Shown here: positions 1-10,173 of the stretch, piece by piece
How the letters are laid out: every line of letters starts with the position of its first letter
Numbering within the stretch: the stretch's first letter is position 1
NCBI RefSeq assembly: GCF_014269225.2
Contig: NZ_CP077097.1
Coordinates: 4,413,001-4,477,000, forward strand
Direction: 5' to 3'
Length of the DNA stretch: 64,000 nucleotides
Source: Pseudomonas anuradhapurensis
GTDB lineage: Bacteria > Pseudomonadota > Gammaproteobacteria > Pseudomonadales > Pseudomonadaceae
The notes under the pieces: model-generated
What the model saw: only the letters and a program-made list of their open reading frames with translations
Databases searched by the model: none
What the model was told of the DNA's origin: nothing
Made by a program: the position numbers and the translations under genes

Positions 1-1569
1 CCAGTTCTCGGTGCGGCCGGCACGGTCCTGCGGCAGGCCCTTGTTCAGATCATGGCGCAGGTTCTGGCCATCGAGCACGTACACCGCACGGCCCATGTCG
101 AACAGCTTGCGCTCCACGGCATAGGCCAGGGTGCTCTTGCCAGCGCCGGACAAGCCGCTGAACAGCACAGTGGCCGGCTGCTGGCCGAAGCGCAGGGCGC
201 GCTCTTCGGTGGACACGTGGGCCTGCTTGCCGTGATGGCCGGTGCTGCCGTGCGGCAGCACTGGCGGGGCGATGATCATGCCGGCGCCGACGGTGCCGTT
301 GGTCAGGCGATCGATGACGATGAACGCACCGGTGGTGCGGTTGCTGTCATAGCCGTCCAGGGCGATCGGGGCATCCAGGGATACCTTGACGCGGCCGATC
401 TCGTTCAGTTGCAGCGCGCTGGCAGCACCCTGCTCCAGGGTATTCACGTCGACCTTGTGGGTGATGCTGGCAATCGAGCCCGGCACGTAGCTGGTGGCGC
501 GCTTGATGTCGTACTTCTTGCCCGGCAGCATCGGCTCCTCGGCCATCCACACCAGCATGGCGTCGAACTGGTCGGTGACCGGTGGAACGTTGTCGGCATG
601 CACCAGCAGGTCGCCACGGGAGATATCGATCTCGTCTTCCATGGTCAGGGTCACGGCCTGGCCGGGGCCGGCGTTTTCCAGCTCACCCTCGTAGGTGACG
701 ATGGACTTGACCCGGCTGCTCTTGCCCGATGGCAGCACGACGATTTCATCGCCCTTGTGCACCACGCCGCTGGCGATGGTGCCGGCGAAGCCGCGGAAGT
801 TCAGGTTCGGGCGGTTGACGTACTGCACCGGGAAGCGCAGGTCGGTGAAGTTGCGGTCGGCCGAAACCTCGACGGTTTCGAGGATTTCCATCAGCGTCGG
901 GCCGGCGTACCACGGCGAGCGCTCGCTGTGGTTGACCACGTTGTCGCCCTTGAGCGCCGACATCGGCACGAAGTGCAGGCTGCTCGGCACCAGGTTGATG
1001 GCTTCGGCGAACTTCAGGTAGTCGGCCTTGATCGACTCGAACACGCCCTGGTCGAAGCCCTTGAGGTCCATCTTGTTGACCGCGACCACGATGTGCTTGA
1101 TGCCCAGCAGCGAGGCAATGTAGCTGTGGCGGCGGGTCTGGGTCTGCACGCCGTAGCGGGCATCGACCAGGATGATCGCCAGGTCGCAGGTGGACGCGCC
1201 GGTGGCCATGTTGCGGGTGTACTGCTCGTGGCCCGGGGTGTCGGCAATGATGAACTTGCGCTTGGCGGTGGAGAAGTAGCGGTAGGCGACATCGATGGTG
1301 ATGCCCTGCTCGCGCTCGGCCTGCAGGCCGTCGACCAGCAGCGCCAGGTCGACTTCTTCGCCGGTGGTGCCAACCTTCTTCGAATCACGGGTGATGGCCT
1401 CGAGGTGGTCCTCGTAGATCATCTTCGAGTCGTGCAGCAGGCGCCCGATCAGGGTGCTCTTGCCGTCGTCGACGTTGCCGCAGGTCAGGAAACGCAGCAG
1501 TTCCTTGCGCTCGTGCTGGGCCAGGTAGGCGAGGATGTCCTCGCTGATCAGATCAGATTGGTGCGACAT
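1..1569 (-). CDS. cysNC: Bifunctional sulfate adenylyltransferase subunit 1 / APS kinase (partial, 3' end outside window)
   Basis: This is the GTPase subunit of ATP sulfurylase fused to APS kinase; it works with CysD to activate sulfate to APS and then PAPS in cysteine synthesis. The start ATG is at 1569 and about 523 codons lie inside the window before it runs off the left edge. Visible are the EF-Tu-like G1 loop GNVDDGKST at residues 31-39, DTPGHEQY (G3) and NKMD (G4). Near the edge the APS kinase P-loop GLSGAGKST shows that the CysC domain is fused on. It starts 15 bases after the cysD stop, so the two form an operon. No frameshift is visible. Confidence 0.97.
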   Translation of the reverse strand, partial: MSHQSDLISEDILAYLAQHERKELLRFLTCGNVDDGKSTLIGRLLHDSKMIYEDHLEAITRDSKKVGTTGEEVDLALLVDGLQAEREQGITIDVAYRYFSTAKRKFIIADTPGHEQYTRNMATGASTCDLAIILVDARYGVQTQTRRHSYIASLLGIKHIVVAVNKMDLKGFDQGVFESIKADYLKFAEAINLVPSSLHFVPMSALKGDNVVNHSERSPWYAGPTLMEILETVEVSADRNFTDLRFPVQYVNRPNLNFRGFAGTIASGVVHKGDEIVVLPSGKSSRVKSIVTYEGELENAGPGQAVTLTMEDEIDISRGDLLVHADNVPPVTDQFDAMLVWMAEEPMLPGKKYDIKRATSYVPGSIASITHKVDVNTLEQGAASALQLNEIGRVKVSLDAPIALDGYDSNRTTGAFIVIDRLTNGTVGAGMIIAPPVLPHGSTGHHGKQAHVSTEERALRFGQQPATVLFSGLSGAGKSTLAYAVERKLFDMGRAVYVLDGQNLRHDLNKGLPQDRAGRTENW

Positions 1570-1584
1570 GGAGTAACCCTGAAA

Positions 1585-2502
1585 TTAGAAGTAGCCTTGG
1601 CGTTTCTTGTCTTCCATGGAGCCGGCGCCATCGTGGTCGATGACACGGCCCTGGCGTTCGGACGTACGGGTCAGGAGCATTTCCTGGATGATGTCCGTCA
1701 GGGTCTCGGCTTGCGACTCGACAGCACCCGTCAACGGGTAGCAGCCAAGGGTACGGAAACGCACCTTCTTCTTGACGATGCGGGCTTTCTCTTCATCGGT
1801 GAGATGTTCGAGGATGCGCTCGTCGTCGATCATGATCAGGGTGCCGTTCTTCTCGATGACCTCACGCTCGGCAGCGAAGTACAGCGGCACGATCGGGATG
1901 CCTTCGAGGTAGATGTACTGCCAGATGTCCAGCTCGGTCCAGTTCGACAGCGGGAAGACCCGGATCGACTCGCCCTTGTTGACCTTGCCGTTGTACACGT
2001 TCCACAGCTCGGGGCGCTGGTTCTTCGGGTCCCAGCGGTGCTTGCTGTCACGGAACGAGTACACGCGCTCCTTGGCCCGCGACTTCTCTTCGTCGCGGCG
2101 CGCGCCACCGAAGGCGGCATCGAAGCCATATTTGTCCAGCGCCTGCTTCAGGCCCTGGGTCTTCATGATGTCGGTGTGCTTGGAGCTGCCATGGGTGAAC
2201 GGGTTGATACCCTGCGCCACGCCCTCGGGGTTGACGTGGGTGATCAGCTCCAGGCCCATTTCCTCGACCATCTTGTCGCGGAAGCGGTACATCTCCTGGA
2301 ACTTCCACTGGGTGTCGACGTGCATCACCGGGAACGGCAGCTTGCCCGGGAAGAAGGCCTTGCGCGCTAGGTGCAGCATCACGGCGGAATCCTTGCCGAT
2401 CGAGTACAGCATCACCGGGTTGTCGAACTCGGCGGCCACCTCGCGGATGATGTGGATGCTCTCCGCCTCCAGCTGTTTCAAGTGCGTCAGTTTGTCGACC
2501 AT
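1585..2502 (-). CDS. cysD: Sulfate adenylyltransferase subunit 2
   Basis: Catalytic subunit of ATP sulfurylase (305 aa, the normal length), which adenylates sulfate to APS together with CysN. The N-terminal PP-loop appears as [18 protein letters not shown], and the protein ends in the basic tail KKRQGYF typical of CysD. The ATG at 2502 fits the conserved N-terminus [20 protein letters not shown]. It is the first gene of the cysD-cysNC operon. The upstream gap to the Nif3-like gene (about 170 bases) should hold the promoter, but I could not place a convincing one. Confidence 0.98.
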   Translation of the reverse strand: MVDKLTHLKQLEAESIHIIREVAAEFDNPVMLYSIGKDSAVMLHLARKAFFPGKLPFPVMHVDTQWKFQEMYRFRDKMVEEMGLELITHVNPEGVAQGINPFTHGSSKHTDIMKTQGLKQALDKYGFDAAFGGARRDEEKSRAKERVYSFRDSKHRWDPKNQRPELWNVYNGKVNKGESIRVFPLSNWTELDIWQYIYLEGIPIVPLYFAAEREVIEKNGTLIMIDDERILEHLTDEEKARIVKKKVRFRTLGCYPLTGAVESQAETLTDIIQEMLLTRTSERQGRVIDHDGAGSMEDKKRQGYF

Positions 2503-2638
2503 GGCTACTCACGAAAAACGATCTTATGGACGGCCTGCGGGCCGTGTTCGAGCGAGCCACTTTATCACAGCGGGTGCTTCTATTTAGGCGGCCGGCTAGA
2601 TCGAAAAAATCTAACCATATGACTGAAGTTTTGGGCCT

Positions 2639-2660
2639 CTTCGCGGGCCTGCCCGCGAAG
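2639..2660. repeat. REP-like palindrome
   Basis: Near-perfect palindrome of the CTTCGCGGG / CCCGCGAAG type, just downstream of the Nif3-like stop and upstream of cysD. It shares its core with the larger REP pairs elsewhere in the window. It could act as a transcription or mRNA-end structure for the Nif3-like gene. Confidence 0.7.
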
Positions 2661-2675
2661 AAAGCCACGCCGTAG

Positions 2676-3434
2676 TCAGATCGGGTTCGGGCAATCGATG
2701 AACAGGTGCTCGACGGCAAACCGCCGCGCCAGGTAATCGCCCAGCGCCTGTACCCCATAGCGCTCGGTGGCATGGTGCCCGGCGGCAATGAAGCTGATGC
2801 CGTTCTCGCGCGCGCTGTGGTAGGTCTGCTCGGAGGCTTCCCCGGTCAGGTACAGGTCGACCCCGGCGGCAATCGCGGTGTCGATGTAGCCCTGGCCACC
2901 GCCGGTGCACCAGCCAACCCGGCGGATCATCTGCTCACCCTCGACCAGCAACGGCTCGCGTCCCAGCACTTCCTGCACACGACGGGCAAAGTCGCGTGCG
3001 GTCAGCGGCTCGGCCAGCGAACCGACCAGCCCGACCACCTTGGGGTTTTCCGGGTCCAGCGGGCCTTCGACGGTGATCTCCAGCTGCCGCGCCAGCTGCA
3101 CGTTGTTGCCCACGTCCGGGTGCACATCCAGCGGCAGGTGGAACGCCAGCAGGCTGATGTCGTTGTTCAGCAAGGTCTTCAAGCGGCGCTGGCGAATGCC
3201 GGTGACGCACGGGTTTTCCCCCTTCCAGAAATAACCATGGTGCACCAGCACCAGGTCGGCCTCGGCCTCGACCGCTGCATCCAGCAGCGCCTGGCTGGCG
3301 GTGACCCCGCTGACGATGCGGCTGACCTGCGGCCGGCCCTCGACCTGCAGGCCATTGGGGCAGTAATCCTGGATCTTCGCGCTGCCCAGGTAACGCTCGG
3401 CTTCCTCGACCAGGGTGTTCAGAGCGACGGCCAT
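2676..3434 (-). CDS. Nif3-like dinuclear metal centre hexameric protein
   Basis: 252 aa, NIF3/YbgI family, a conserved protein with a two-metal site; its cellular role is not settled (GTP cyclohydrolase-like fold). Likely metal ligands are seen in VHHGYFWKGE, in HLPLDVHPDVGNN, and near the C-terminus in GHHATERYGVQALGDYL. An upstream in-frame extension exists, but the ATG at 3434 has GGAG just before it and gives the family N-terminus MAVALNTLVEEAERYLG, so I chose it. It is divergent from algW, as in other pseudomonads. Confidence 0.93.
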   Translation of the reverse strand: MAVALNTLVEEAERYLGSAKIQDYCPNGLQVEGRPQVSRIVSGVTASQALLDAAVEAEADLVLVHHGYFWKGENPCVTGIRQRRLKTLLNNDISLLAFHLPLDVHPDVGNNVQLARQLEITVEGPLDPENPKVVGLVGSLAEPLTARDFARRVQEVLGREPLLVEGEQMIRRVGWCTGGGQGYIDTAIAAGVDLYLTGEASEQTYHSARENGISFIAAGHHATERYGVQALGDYLARRFAVEHLFIDCPNPI

Positions 3435-3489
3435 GAAAATCTCCTCGAAATCTGCATTTTTATCGGGCACAACGCCCATGCAACGCCCG

Positions 3490-3495
3490 TATAAT
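3490..3495 (+). promoter_or_regulatory. Possible -10 box for algW
   Basis: Exact TATAAT about 108 bases before the algW start, between the divergent Nif3-like and algW genes. No clear TTGACA-like -35 is found at the right spacing, so this is only a candidate. Confidence 0.35.
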
Positions 3496-3602
3496 GCCGG
3501 CCATTATGGGCCGTCGCCGGCACTGGGGGAACCGGTGTATGATCGCGCGCGCTCATGCCCCACCGCGCGCCCTCCGGCCTTTGCTCTTTCCAGGATTCGT
3601 TC

Positions 3603-4763
3603 ATGTTCAAGGCTTTGCGTTACTTTGGCTGGCCCCTGCTTACCGGCATACTGGTCGCCATGCTGATCATCCAGCGCTTTCCGCAATGGGTCGGCCTGCC
3701 CAGCCAGGACGTCAACCTGCAGCAAGCACCGCAGACTTCACGGATCATGCAGGGCCCGGTGTCCTATGCCGAGGCCGTGACCCTGGCCGCCCCGGCAGTG
3801 GTCAACCTGTACACCACCAAGGTGGTGAACAAGAGCTCGCACCCGCTGTTCGAAGACCCGCAGTTCCGCCGCTTCTTCGGTGACAACCTGCCCAAGCAGC
3901 GCCGCTGGGAGTCGAGCCTGGGTTCGGCGGTGATCATGAGCCCCGAAGGCTACCTGCTGACCAACAACCACGTGACCAGCGGCGCCGACCAGATCGTCGT
4001 GGCCCTGAAGGATGGCCGCGAGACCTTGGCCCGGGTTATCGGCAGCGACCCGGAAACCGACCTGGCAGTGCTGAAGATCGACCTGAAGAACCTGCCGGCG
4101 ATCACCATCGGCCGCTCCGACACCATTCACATCGGCGACGTGTCGCTGGCCATCGGCAACCCGTTCGGGGTCGGCCAGACCGTGACCATGGGCATCATCA
4201 GCGCCACTGGGCGCAACCAGCTGGGGCTGAACAACTACGAAGATTTCATCCAGACCGACGCGGCGATCAACCCGGGCAACTCCGGTGGTGCGCTGGTGGA
4301 CGCCAACGGCAACCTGATCGGTATCAACACGGCGATCTTCTCCAAGTCGGGCGGTTCGCAGGGCATCGGCTTCGCGATCCCGGTGAAACTGGCGCTGGAG
4401 GTGATGAAGTCGATCGTCGAGCACGGCCAGGTGATCCGGGGCTGGCTGGGCATCGAAGTGCAGCCGCTGAGCCAGGAGCTGGCCGAATCGTTCGGCATGA
4501 AAGGCCGCCCGGGCATCGTGGTAGCAGGTATCTTCCGCGAGGGGCCGGCGGCGAAGGCCGGGTTGCAGCTGGGTGACGTGATCCTGAGTATCAACGGCGA
4601 GCCGGCCGGTGACGGGCGCAAGTCGATGAACCAGGTGGCGCGGATCAAGCCGAACGAGAAAATCACCATCGAAGTGATGCGCAACGGGCAGCAGCTGAAG
4701 CTGATTGCCGAGGTCGGCCTGCGGCCGCCGCCAGCGCCGGCGGTGGCCAACGAAGAGAAGTAA
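3603..4763 (+). CDS. algW: Periplasmic serine protease AlgW (DegS-type, HtrA family)
   Basis: 386 aa inner-membrane-anchored HtrA protease. An N-terminal membrane segment spans about residues 8-24. The catalytic triad is His123 (NNHVTSG), Asp153 (DPETDLAVLKID) and Ser227 (NPGNSGGALVD), followed by one PDZ domain (about 270-370). One PDZ domain and a membrane anchor fit DegS/AlgW rather than MucD/DegP. In P. aeruginosa AlgW senses envelope stress and makes the first cut in the anti-sigma factor MucA, releasing AlgU, which drives algD. The ATG at 3603 matches the family N-terminus; an upstream in-frame extension is rejected. The cysNC-cysD neighbourhood is the usual algW location. Confidence 0.96.
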   Translation: MFKALRYFGWPLLTGILVAMLIIQRFPQWVGLPSQDVNLQQAPQTSRIMQGPVSYAEAVTLAAPAVVNLYTTKVVNKSSHPLFEDPQFRRFFGDNLPKQRRWESSLGSAVIMSPEGYLLTNNHVTSGADQIVVALKDGRETLARVIGSDPETDLAVLKIDLKNLPAITIGRSDTIHIGDVSLAIGNPFGVGQTVTMGIISATGRNQLGLNNYEDFIQTDAAINPGNSGGALVDANGNLIGINTAIFSKSGGSQGIGFAIPVKLALEVMKSIVEHGQVIRGWLGIEVQPLSQELAESFGMKGRPGIVVAGIFREGPAAKAGLQLGDVILSINGEPAGDGRKSMNQVARIKPNEKITIEVMRNGQQLKLIAEVGLRPPPAPAVANEEK

Positions 4764-4783
4764 CGCTCCGGTCTGGCAACCCG

Positions 4784-4899
4784 TGTAGGAGCGGCCTTGC
4801 GTCGCGATGGGGCGCGCAGCGGCCCCGGGATTTCAGCTTCACCGCTGATATCGCCGGGGCCGCTTTGCGGCCCGATCGCGACACAAGGCCGCTCCTACA
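4784..4899. repeat. Inverted pair of REP elements (TGTAGGAGCGGCC type)
   Basis: Two arms of TGTAGGAGCGGCCTTG.GTCGCGA in inverted orientation, with an inner GGCCCCGG / CCGGGGCC stem, lie between the convergent algW and aapP genes. It is the same repeat type as at 11656-11772, 38014-38119 and 51044-51155. It probably also acts as a two-way transcription barrier. Confidence 0.85.
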
Positions 4900-4926
4900 G
4901 GGACCGCGTGTGCAGCCGCTACGGCA

Positions 4927-5691
4927 TCAATGCAAGATCTGGCTCAGGAACAACTTGGTCCGGTCACTGCGCGGCCGGTCGAAGAAGTCATCCGGCGACG
5001 CCTGCTCGACGATCTCGCCCTTGTCCATGAAGATCACCCGGTTCGCCACGGTCCGGGCAAAGCCCATCTCGTGGGTCACGCAGAGCATCGTCATGCCATC
5101 CTCGGCCAGGCCCACCATGGTATCGAGCACCTCCTTGACCATTTCCGGGTCCAGCGCCGAGGTCGGTTCGTCGAACAGCATGATCTTCGGCTTCATGCAC
5201 AATGCACGGGCAATCGCCACACGCTGCTGCTGGCCACCGGACAGCTGCCCCGGGTACTTGTGCGCCTGCTCCGGAATACGCACGCGCTCCAGGTAGTGCA
5301 TGGCAATTTCTTCAGCCTTACGCCGCGGCATCTTGCGCACCCACATTGGTGCCAGGGTGCAGTTTTCCAGGATGCTCAGGTGCGGGAACAGGTTGAAGTG
5401 CTGGAAAACCATGCCCACCTCGCGGCGGATGGCCTCGATCTGCTTGAGGTCATTGGTCAGCTCCACGCCGTCGACCACGATGCGCCCCTGCTGGTGCTCC
5501 TCCAGGCGGTTGAGGCACCGGATGGTGGTGGACTTGCCCGAGCCGGACGGCCCGCACAGCACGATACGCTCGCCCTGGCGCACGTTCAGGTTGATGTCCT
5601 TGAGCACATGGAACTGGCCGTACCACTTGTTCACGCCCTGCATCTGGATGATGCCTTCGGGGCCGGCAGGCTGCTTGATCGCTTCACTCAT
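4927..5691 (-). CDS. aapP: General L-amino acid ABC transporter ATP-binding protein
   Basis: 254 aa ATPase of a polar/general amino-acid ABC importer. Walker A is GPSGSGKST, the Q-loop lies in [10 protein letters not shown], the signature is LSGGQQQR, and Walker B is [15 protein letters not shown] followed by the H-loop VTHEMGFA. This is the GlnQ/AapP subfamily. The ATG at 5691 is chosen because homologues start near [17 protein letters not shown]; a longer in-frame extension overlaps aapM and is rejected. It is the last gene of aapJ-Q-M-P, 10 bases after aapM. Confidence 0.95.
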   Translation of the reverse strand: MSEAIKQPAGPEGIIQMQGVNKWYGQFHVLKDINLNVRQGERIVLCGPSGSGKSTTIRCLNRLEEHQQGRIVVDGVELTNDLKQIEAIRREVGMVFQHFNLFPHLSILENCTLAPMWVRKMPRRKAEEIAMHYLERVRIPEQAHKYPGQLSGGQQQRVAIARALCMKPKIMLFDEPTSALDPEMVKEVLDTMVGLAEDGMTMLCVTHEMGFARTVANRVIFMDKGEIVEQASPDDFFDRPRSDRTKLFLSQILH

Positions 5692-5701
5692 TTCGAAACT
5701 C

Positions 5702-6799
5702 CTAACGCTTGTGGCCAGTGTCCAGCTTGCGCTCCAGGTGCATGGAGTAGCGGGACATACCGAAACAGAAAATCCAGAACACCAGGGCAGCGAACACGTA
5801 GCCCTCGGTGGCCATACCCAGCCAGGCCGGGTCGGCGGCGGCTTGCTTGACACTGTTCAGCAGGTCGAACAGGCCGATGATGATCACCAGGCTGGTGTCC
5901 TTGAACAGGGCAATGAAGGTGTTGACGATGCCAGGGATCACCAGCTTGAGCGCCTGCGGCAGGATCACCAGGCCCATCGCCCGCCAGTAGCCCAGGCCCA
6001 TGGCCGCGGCCGCTTCGTACTGGCCCTTGGGGATGGCCTGCAGGCCGCCACGCACCACTTCGGCGATGTACGCCGACTGGAACAGGATCACCCCGATCAT
6101 CGCCCGCAGCAGCTTGTCGAAGCTCATGCCTTCGGGCAGGAACAACGGCAGCATCACCGATGACATGAACAGCACGGTGATCAGCGGCACGCCACGCCAG
6201 AACTCGATGAAGGTGACGCACACCACCTTCACCGCCGGCATCTTCGAACGCCGCCCGAGGGCCAGCAGGATGCCCAGCGGCAAGGCGCCGACGATCCCCA
6301 CGGTGGCGATCACCAGGGTCAGCATCAGCCCGCCCCACTGGCTGGTCGGTACATTCTCCAGGCCGAGCACGCCGCCGTGCAGCAGCGTGTAGGCCAGGAT
6401 CGGGTACAGCACCAGGAAGCCCAGGCCGTAGAAAGCCTTGCGCGGGAAACGCTTGATGAACAATGGCGCGGCGCCCAGCACCGCAAGCCACACGGTCAGG
6501 TCCACGCGCCAGCGCAGTTCGGTCGGGTAGTAGCCGTACATGAACTGGCCGAAGCGCTGCTGCACGAACACCCAGCAGGCGCCCTCCTTGGTGCAGTCGG
6601 CACGGGTGGTGCCGACCCAGTTGGCGTCGATCAACGCCCACTGCAGCAGTGGCGGCACGATCAGCCACACCAGGTAGATGGCGAACAGGGTCAGCAGCGT
6701 GTTGAGCCAGCTGGAAAACAGGTTGGCACGCATCCATGCGAGCACGCCGACGGTTTTCACCGGTGGCGGCATGTCGGGTTTGAAAACATGGGCATTCAC
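5702..6799 (-). CDS. aapM: General L-amino acid ABC transporter permease AapM
   Basis: 365 aa inner-membrane permease of the HisM/AapM type. Several hydrophobic helices are present, and the EAA loop with the glycine motif typical of binding-protein-dependent permeases appears in the C-terminal half ([22 protein letters not shown]). It starts with GTG at 6799, preceded by GAGG at suitable spacing. The extended N-terminal part with extra membrane segments is typical of AapM/AapQ compared with short HisQM proteins. It begins 10 bases after the aapQ stop. Confidence 0.94.
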   Translation of the reverse strand: MNAHVFKPDMPPPVKTVGVLAWMRANLFSSWLNTLLTLFAIYLVWLIVPPLLQWALIDANWVGTTRADCTKEGACWVFVQQRFGQFMYGYYPTELRWRVDLTVWLAVLGAAPLFIKRFPRKAFYGLGFLVLYPILAYTLLHGGVLGLENVPTSQWGGLMLTLVIATVGIVGALPLGILLALGRRSKMPAVKVVCVTFIEFWRGVPLITVLFMSSVMLPLFLPEGMSFDKLLRAMIGVILFQSAYIAEVVRGGLQAIPKGQYEAAAAMGLGYWRAMGLVILPQALKLVIPGIVNTFIALFKDTSLVIIIGLFDLLNSVKQAAADPAWLGMATEGYVFAALVFWIFCFGMSRYSMHLERKLDTGHKR

Positions 6800-6809
6800 A
6801 GGCGTATCC

Positions 6810-7988
6810 TCACCGCTCGATCAACGCAATGCGCTTGTTGTACCAGTTCATCAGCAGCGAAATGCTGATGCTGATGGCGAGATAGACACTCATGGTGATG
6901 GCTATCACCTCGATGGCCTGGCCGGTCTGGTTGAGCACGGTACCGGCGAACAGCGAGACCATCTCCGGGTAGCCGATACCGGCCGCCAGCGACGAGTTCT
7001 TCGCCAGGTTCAGGTACTGGCTGGTCAGCGGCGGAATGATCACCCGCAGTGCCTGGGGGATGATCACCTTGCGCAGGGTCGGCCCCTCGCGCAGGCCCAG
7101 CGAGCGCGCGGCCTCGGTCTGGCCATGGCTGACCGAACGGATACCGGAACGCACGATCTCGGCGATGAACGCGGCGGTATAGATGGTCAACGCCAGGGTC
7201 AGCGCCAGCAGCTCGGGAATCAGTACCCAGCCACCGACGAAGTTGAATCCTTTCAATTGCGGCACTTCCCAGTGCACCGGGCTACCGAACAGCAGTACGC
7301 AGGCACCCGGAATGGCGATGAACAGCGCCAGCCCCACCCAGAACTTGTGGAATGGCTCGCCGGTTTCGTCGAAGCGCTTGTTGGCGTAGCGCACCATCGC
7401 GACGATGGCCAGCACGGTCACGCCCAGGGCAATGACGAACGGCCAGAAGCCGTCGGCCATGGTCGCACCAGGCATGTTCAGGCCACGGTTGCTGATGAAG
7501 AAGGTGTCCTGGAGGTTGATGCTGCCGCGCGGCCCCGGCAGGGTCAGGAACACGGCGAAATACCAGAACAGAATCTGCAGCAACGGCGGGATGTTGCGGA
7601 AGGTTTCCACGTACACCGTCGCCAGCTTGTTGATCATCCAGTTCGACGACAGCCGTGCCACACCGATGATGAAGCCGAGGATGGTCGCCAGTATCACGCC
7701 GATGAAGGTCACCAGCAGGGTATTGAGCAGGCCGATGACGAACACCCGCGCATAGCTGTCGGATTCCACGTAGGGGATCAGGTGCTGGGCGATGCCGAAG
7801 CCGGCACTGCGGTCGAGGAAGTCGAAGCCCGAGGTGATACCTCGGTGTTGCAGGTTGGTCTGGGTATTGTGGAACAGGTACCAGCCCAGACCGACCACGA
7901 AGGCTATCGTGAGGATCTGGAACAGCCACGCACGCACACGTGGATCGCTCAGGGATAACCCCTTTTGTGCGCCAATTCGATTTTGCAT
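6810..7988 (-). CDS. aapQ: General L-amino acid ABC transporter permease AapQ
   Basis: 392 aa permease partner of AapM. It is hydrophobic, with a membrane segment near residues 20-40 and a C-terminal transmembrane domain containing the EAA loop (QTEAARSLGLREGPTLRKVI). A large periplasmic insertion follows the first helices, as in AapQ proteins. It lies 67 bases after aapJ, and a stem-loop sits in that gap. Confidence 0.94.
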   Translation of the reverse strand: MQNRIGAQKGLSLSDPRVRAWLFQILTIAFVVGLGWYLFHNTQTNLQHRGITSGFDFLDRSAGFGIAQHLIPYVESDSYARVFVIGLLNTLLVTFIGVILATILGFIIGVARLSSNWMINKLATVYVETFRNIPPLLQILFWYFAVFLTLPGPRGSINLQDTFFISNRGLNMPGATMADGFWPFVIALGVTVLAIVAMVRYANKRFDETGEPFHKFWVGLALFIAIPGACVLLFGSPVHWEVPQLKGFNFVGGWVLIPELLALTLALTIYTAAFIAEIVRSGIRSVSHGQTEAARSLGLREGPTLRKVIIPQALRVIIPPLTSQYLNLAKNSSLAAGIGYPEMVSLFAGTVLNQTGQAIEVIAITMSVYLAISISISLLMNWYNKRIALIER

Positions 7989-8020
7989 GAAGTGCCCCGG
8001 AAAGTAGGGTTCCGAACAAC

Positions 8021-8045
8021 CTGCGGCGGCCGAATGCCGCCGCAG
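8021..8045. promoter_or_regulatory. Stem-loop between aapJ and aapQ
   Basis: Perfect 9-bp stem CTGCGGCGG / CCGCCGCAG with a 7-base loop, right after the aapJ stop and before aapQ. It has no T-tract, so it is more likely a 3' mRNA-stabilising or partial-attenuation structure that keeps the binding protein in excess over the permeases, as in many ABC import operons. Confidence 0.6.
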
Positions 8046-8055
8046 GGTGCAGCCA

Positions 8056-9084
8056 TCAGCGCACAGGTGGCGCGTACTGGATGCCGCCGTTGTTCCACAG
8101 GGCGTTCATGCCACGGTCGATCTTCAGAGCGGTGCCCTGGCCCAGGTTCTTCTCGAACACTTCGCCATAGTTGCCGACTTGCTTGACGATCTGCACTACC
8201 CAGTCCTTGGGCAGCTTGAGGTCCTTGCCGTACTCGCCATCCGCGCCCAGCAAGCGGGCGACGTCCGGGTTCTTGGTATTTTTGGCTTCGGCCTCGACAT
8301 TCTTCGAGGTGATGCCCGCCTCTTCGGCGTTGAGCATGGCGAACAGGGTCCACTTGACGATGCTGAACCACTCTTCGTCGCCTTTGCGCACCACCGGGCC
8401 GAGGGGCTCCTTGGAGATGGTTTCCGGCAGCACCACGTACTCGGCCGGGGCGGCCAGCTTGGAGCGCTGGGCGAACAGCTGCGACTTGTCCGAGGTCAGC
8501 ACGTCGCAACGGCCGGACTCCAGCGACTTGGCGCTTTCATCGGAGGTGTCGAAGGTGATCGGGGTGTACTTCAGGCCATTGGCGCGGAAGTAGTCCGACA
8601 CGTTCAGCTCGGTGGTGGTACCGGCCTGGATGCAGATGGTCGCGCCATCGAGTTCCTTGGCACTGGATACCCCCAGCTTCTTGTTGGCCAGGAAGCCGAC
8701 ACCGTCGTAGTAGGTAACACCGGCGAACACCAGGCCCATGCCGGCATCGCGCGAGCTGGTCCAGGTGGTGTTGCGCGACAGCACGTCGACTTCGCCCGAC
8801 TGCAGCGCGGTGAAGCGTTCCTTGGCGTTGAGCTGGCTGAACTTGACCTTGGTCGCGTCGCCGAACACGGCGGCGGCCACGGCACGGCACACATCGGCGT
8901 CGATACCGACGATCTTGCCCTGCGCGTCAGGTACCGAGAAGCCTGGAAGACCGTCGCTCACGCCACACTGGACGAAGCCCTTCTTCTTTACCGCATCGAG
9001 GGTGGCGCCGGCCTGGGCGTTGCTCACGGCGCCCAGCGCAGCGGCAGCGGTCAGGACTGCCAGGGTGGTTTTCAACATCTTCAT
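8056..9084 (-). CDS. aapJ: General L-amino acid-binding periplasmic protein AapJ
   Basis: 342 aa periplasmic substrate-binding protein. A Sec signal peptide (MKMLKTTLAVLTAAAALGAVSNAQA) is followed by the family-3 solute-binding fold beginning GATLDAVKKKGFVQCGVSDGLPGFS. The length and motifs fit AapJ, which captures a range of L-amino acids for AapQMP. It is the first gene of the operon, and the 330-base region upstream carries a sigma-54-like promoter. Confidence 0.95.
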   Translation of the reverse strand: MKMLKTTLAVLTAAAALGAVSNAQAGATLDAVKKKGFVQCGVSDGLPGFSVPDAQGKIVGIDADVCRAVAAAVFGDATKVKFSQLNAKERFTALQSGEVDVLSRNTTWTSSRDAGMGLVFAGVTYYDGVGFLANKKLGVSSAKELDGATICIQAGTTTELNVSDYFRANGLKYTPITFDTSDESAKSLESGRCDVLTSDKSQLFAQRSKLAAPAEYVVLPETISKEPLGPVVRKGDEEWFSIVKWTLFAMLNAEEAGITSKNVEAEAKNTKNPDVARLLGADGEYGKDLKLPKDWVVQIVKQVGNYGEVFEKNLGQGTALKIDRGMNALWNNGGIQYAPPVR

Positions 9085-9214
9085 TCACAACCTCCAAATC
9101 GCTCTTGTTGTATCGAGCCGGAATTGCACCGCACCCTTTTGAGGCGTATCCGACCCGTATTGGCTTGTTATTGGGTCAATTGGCGCAATGGGCTGTTCTG
9201 TGACAGCCTTCGCG

Positions 9215-9250
9215 TGCAAAGGGTGTTACCGTCACGGCCCGCCCTTTGCA
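9215..9250. promoter_or_regulatory. Inverted repeat in the aapJ leader
   Basis: TGCAAAGGG and CCCTTTGCA arms (9 bp, perfect) around an 18-base spacer, between the sigma-54-like promoter and aapJ. If the promoter is right, the repeat lies near the 5' end of the transcript. It may be an mRNA hairpin or a protein-binding site. Confidence 0.5.
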
Positions 9251-9264
9251 TCGAAGGTTGAATT

Positions 9265-9279
9265 GCAAAGCCCGTACCA
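9265..9279 (-). promoter_or_regulatory. Sigma-54 promoter candidate for aapJQMP
   Basis: Read on the minus strand the sequence is TGGTAC-GGGCT-TTGC, which fits the RpoN consensus TGGCAC-N5-TTGC at 9 of 10 fixed positions with the exact GG-to-GC spacing. It is about 180 bases before the aapJ start and points at aapJ. Nitrogen control by RpoN would suit an amino-acid importer. Confidence 0.65.
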
Positions 9280-9389
9280 GATTGTTTGGCTGTAGCGTTT
9301 AAGCGCTCGTCAAGTAGGTAAAGTTGTATCGTTGCGACATTCTTTTTCAGACAATCATTTCCAGCGCCTTATTTTCAGGCACGCCTTAA

Positions 9390-10073
<684 letters not shown>

Positions 10074-10173
10074 GCAGAAGCCACCTGTAGTTGTCAGCCC
10101 AAGCCACTACGCCGCGCCTGAATCTTGCATTACACTGCCGGCGTACATTCCTTAACCAGTTGATGAGACGATC

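Noticed and set aside
52..2370. 772-codon plus-strand open frame opposite cysNC and cysD
   Set aside because: Antisense shadow of two well-conserved genes; the sequence is low-complexity (His/Val/Gly/Ala/Asp-rich) and typical of high-GC antisense frames.
2597..2613. TAGAT...ATCTA inverted repeat upstream of cysD
   Set aside because: Only five paired bases with an A-run between; too weak to call a regulator site.
9192..9205. CTGT-N6-ACAG resembling a LexA box near aapJ
   Set aside because: Spacer is six, not eight, and it is not near a DNA-damage gene.
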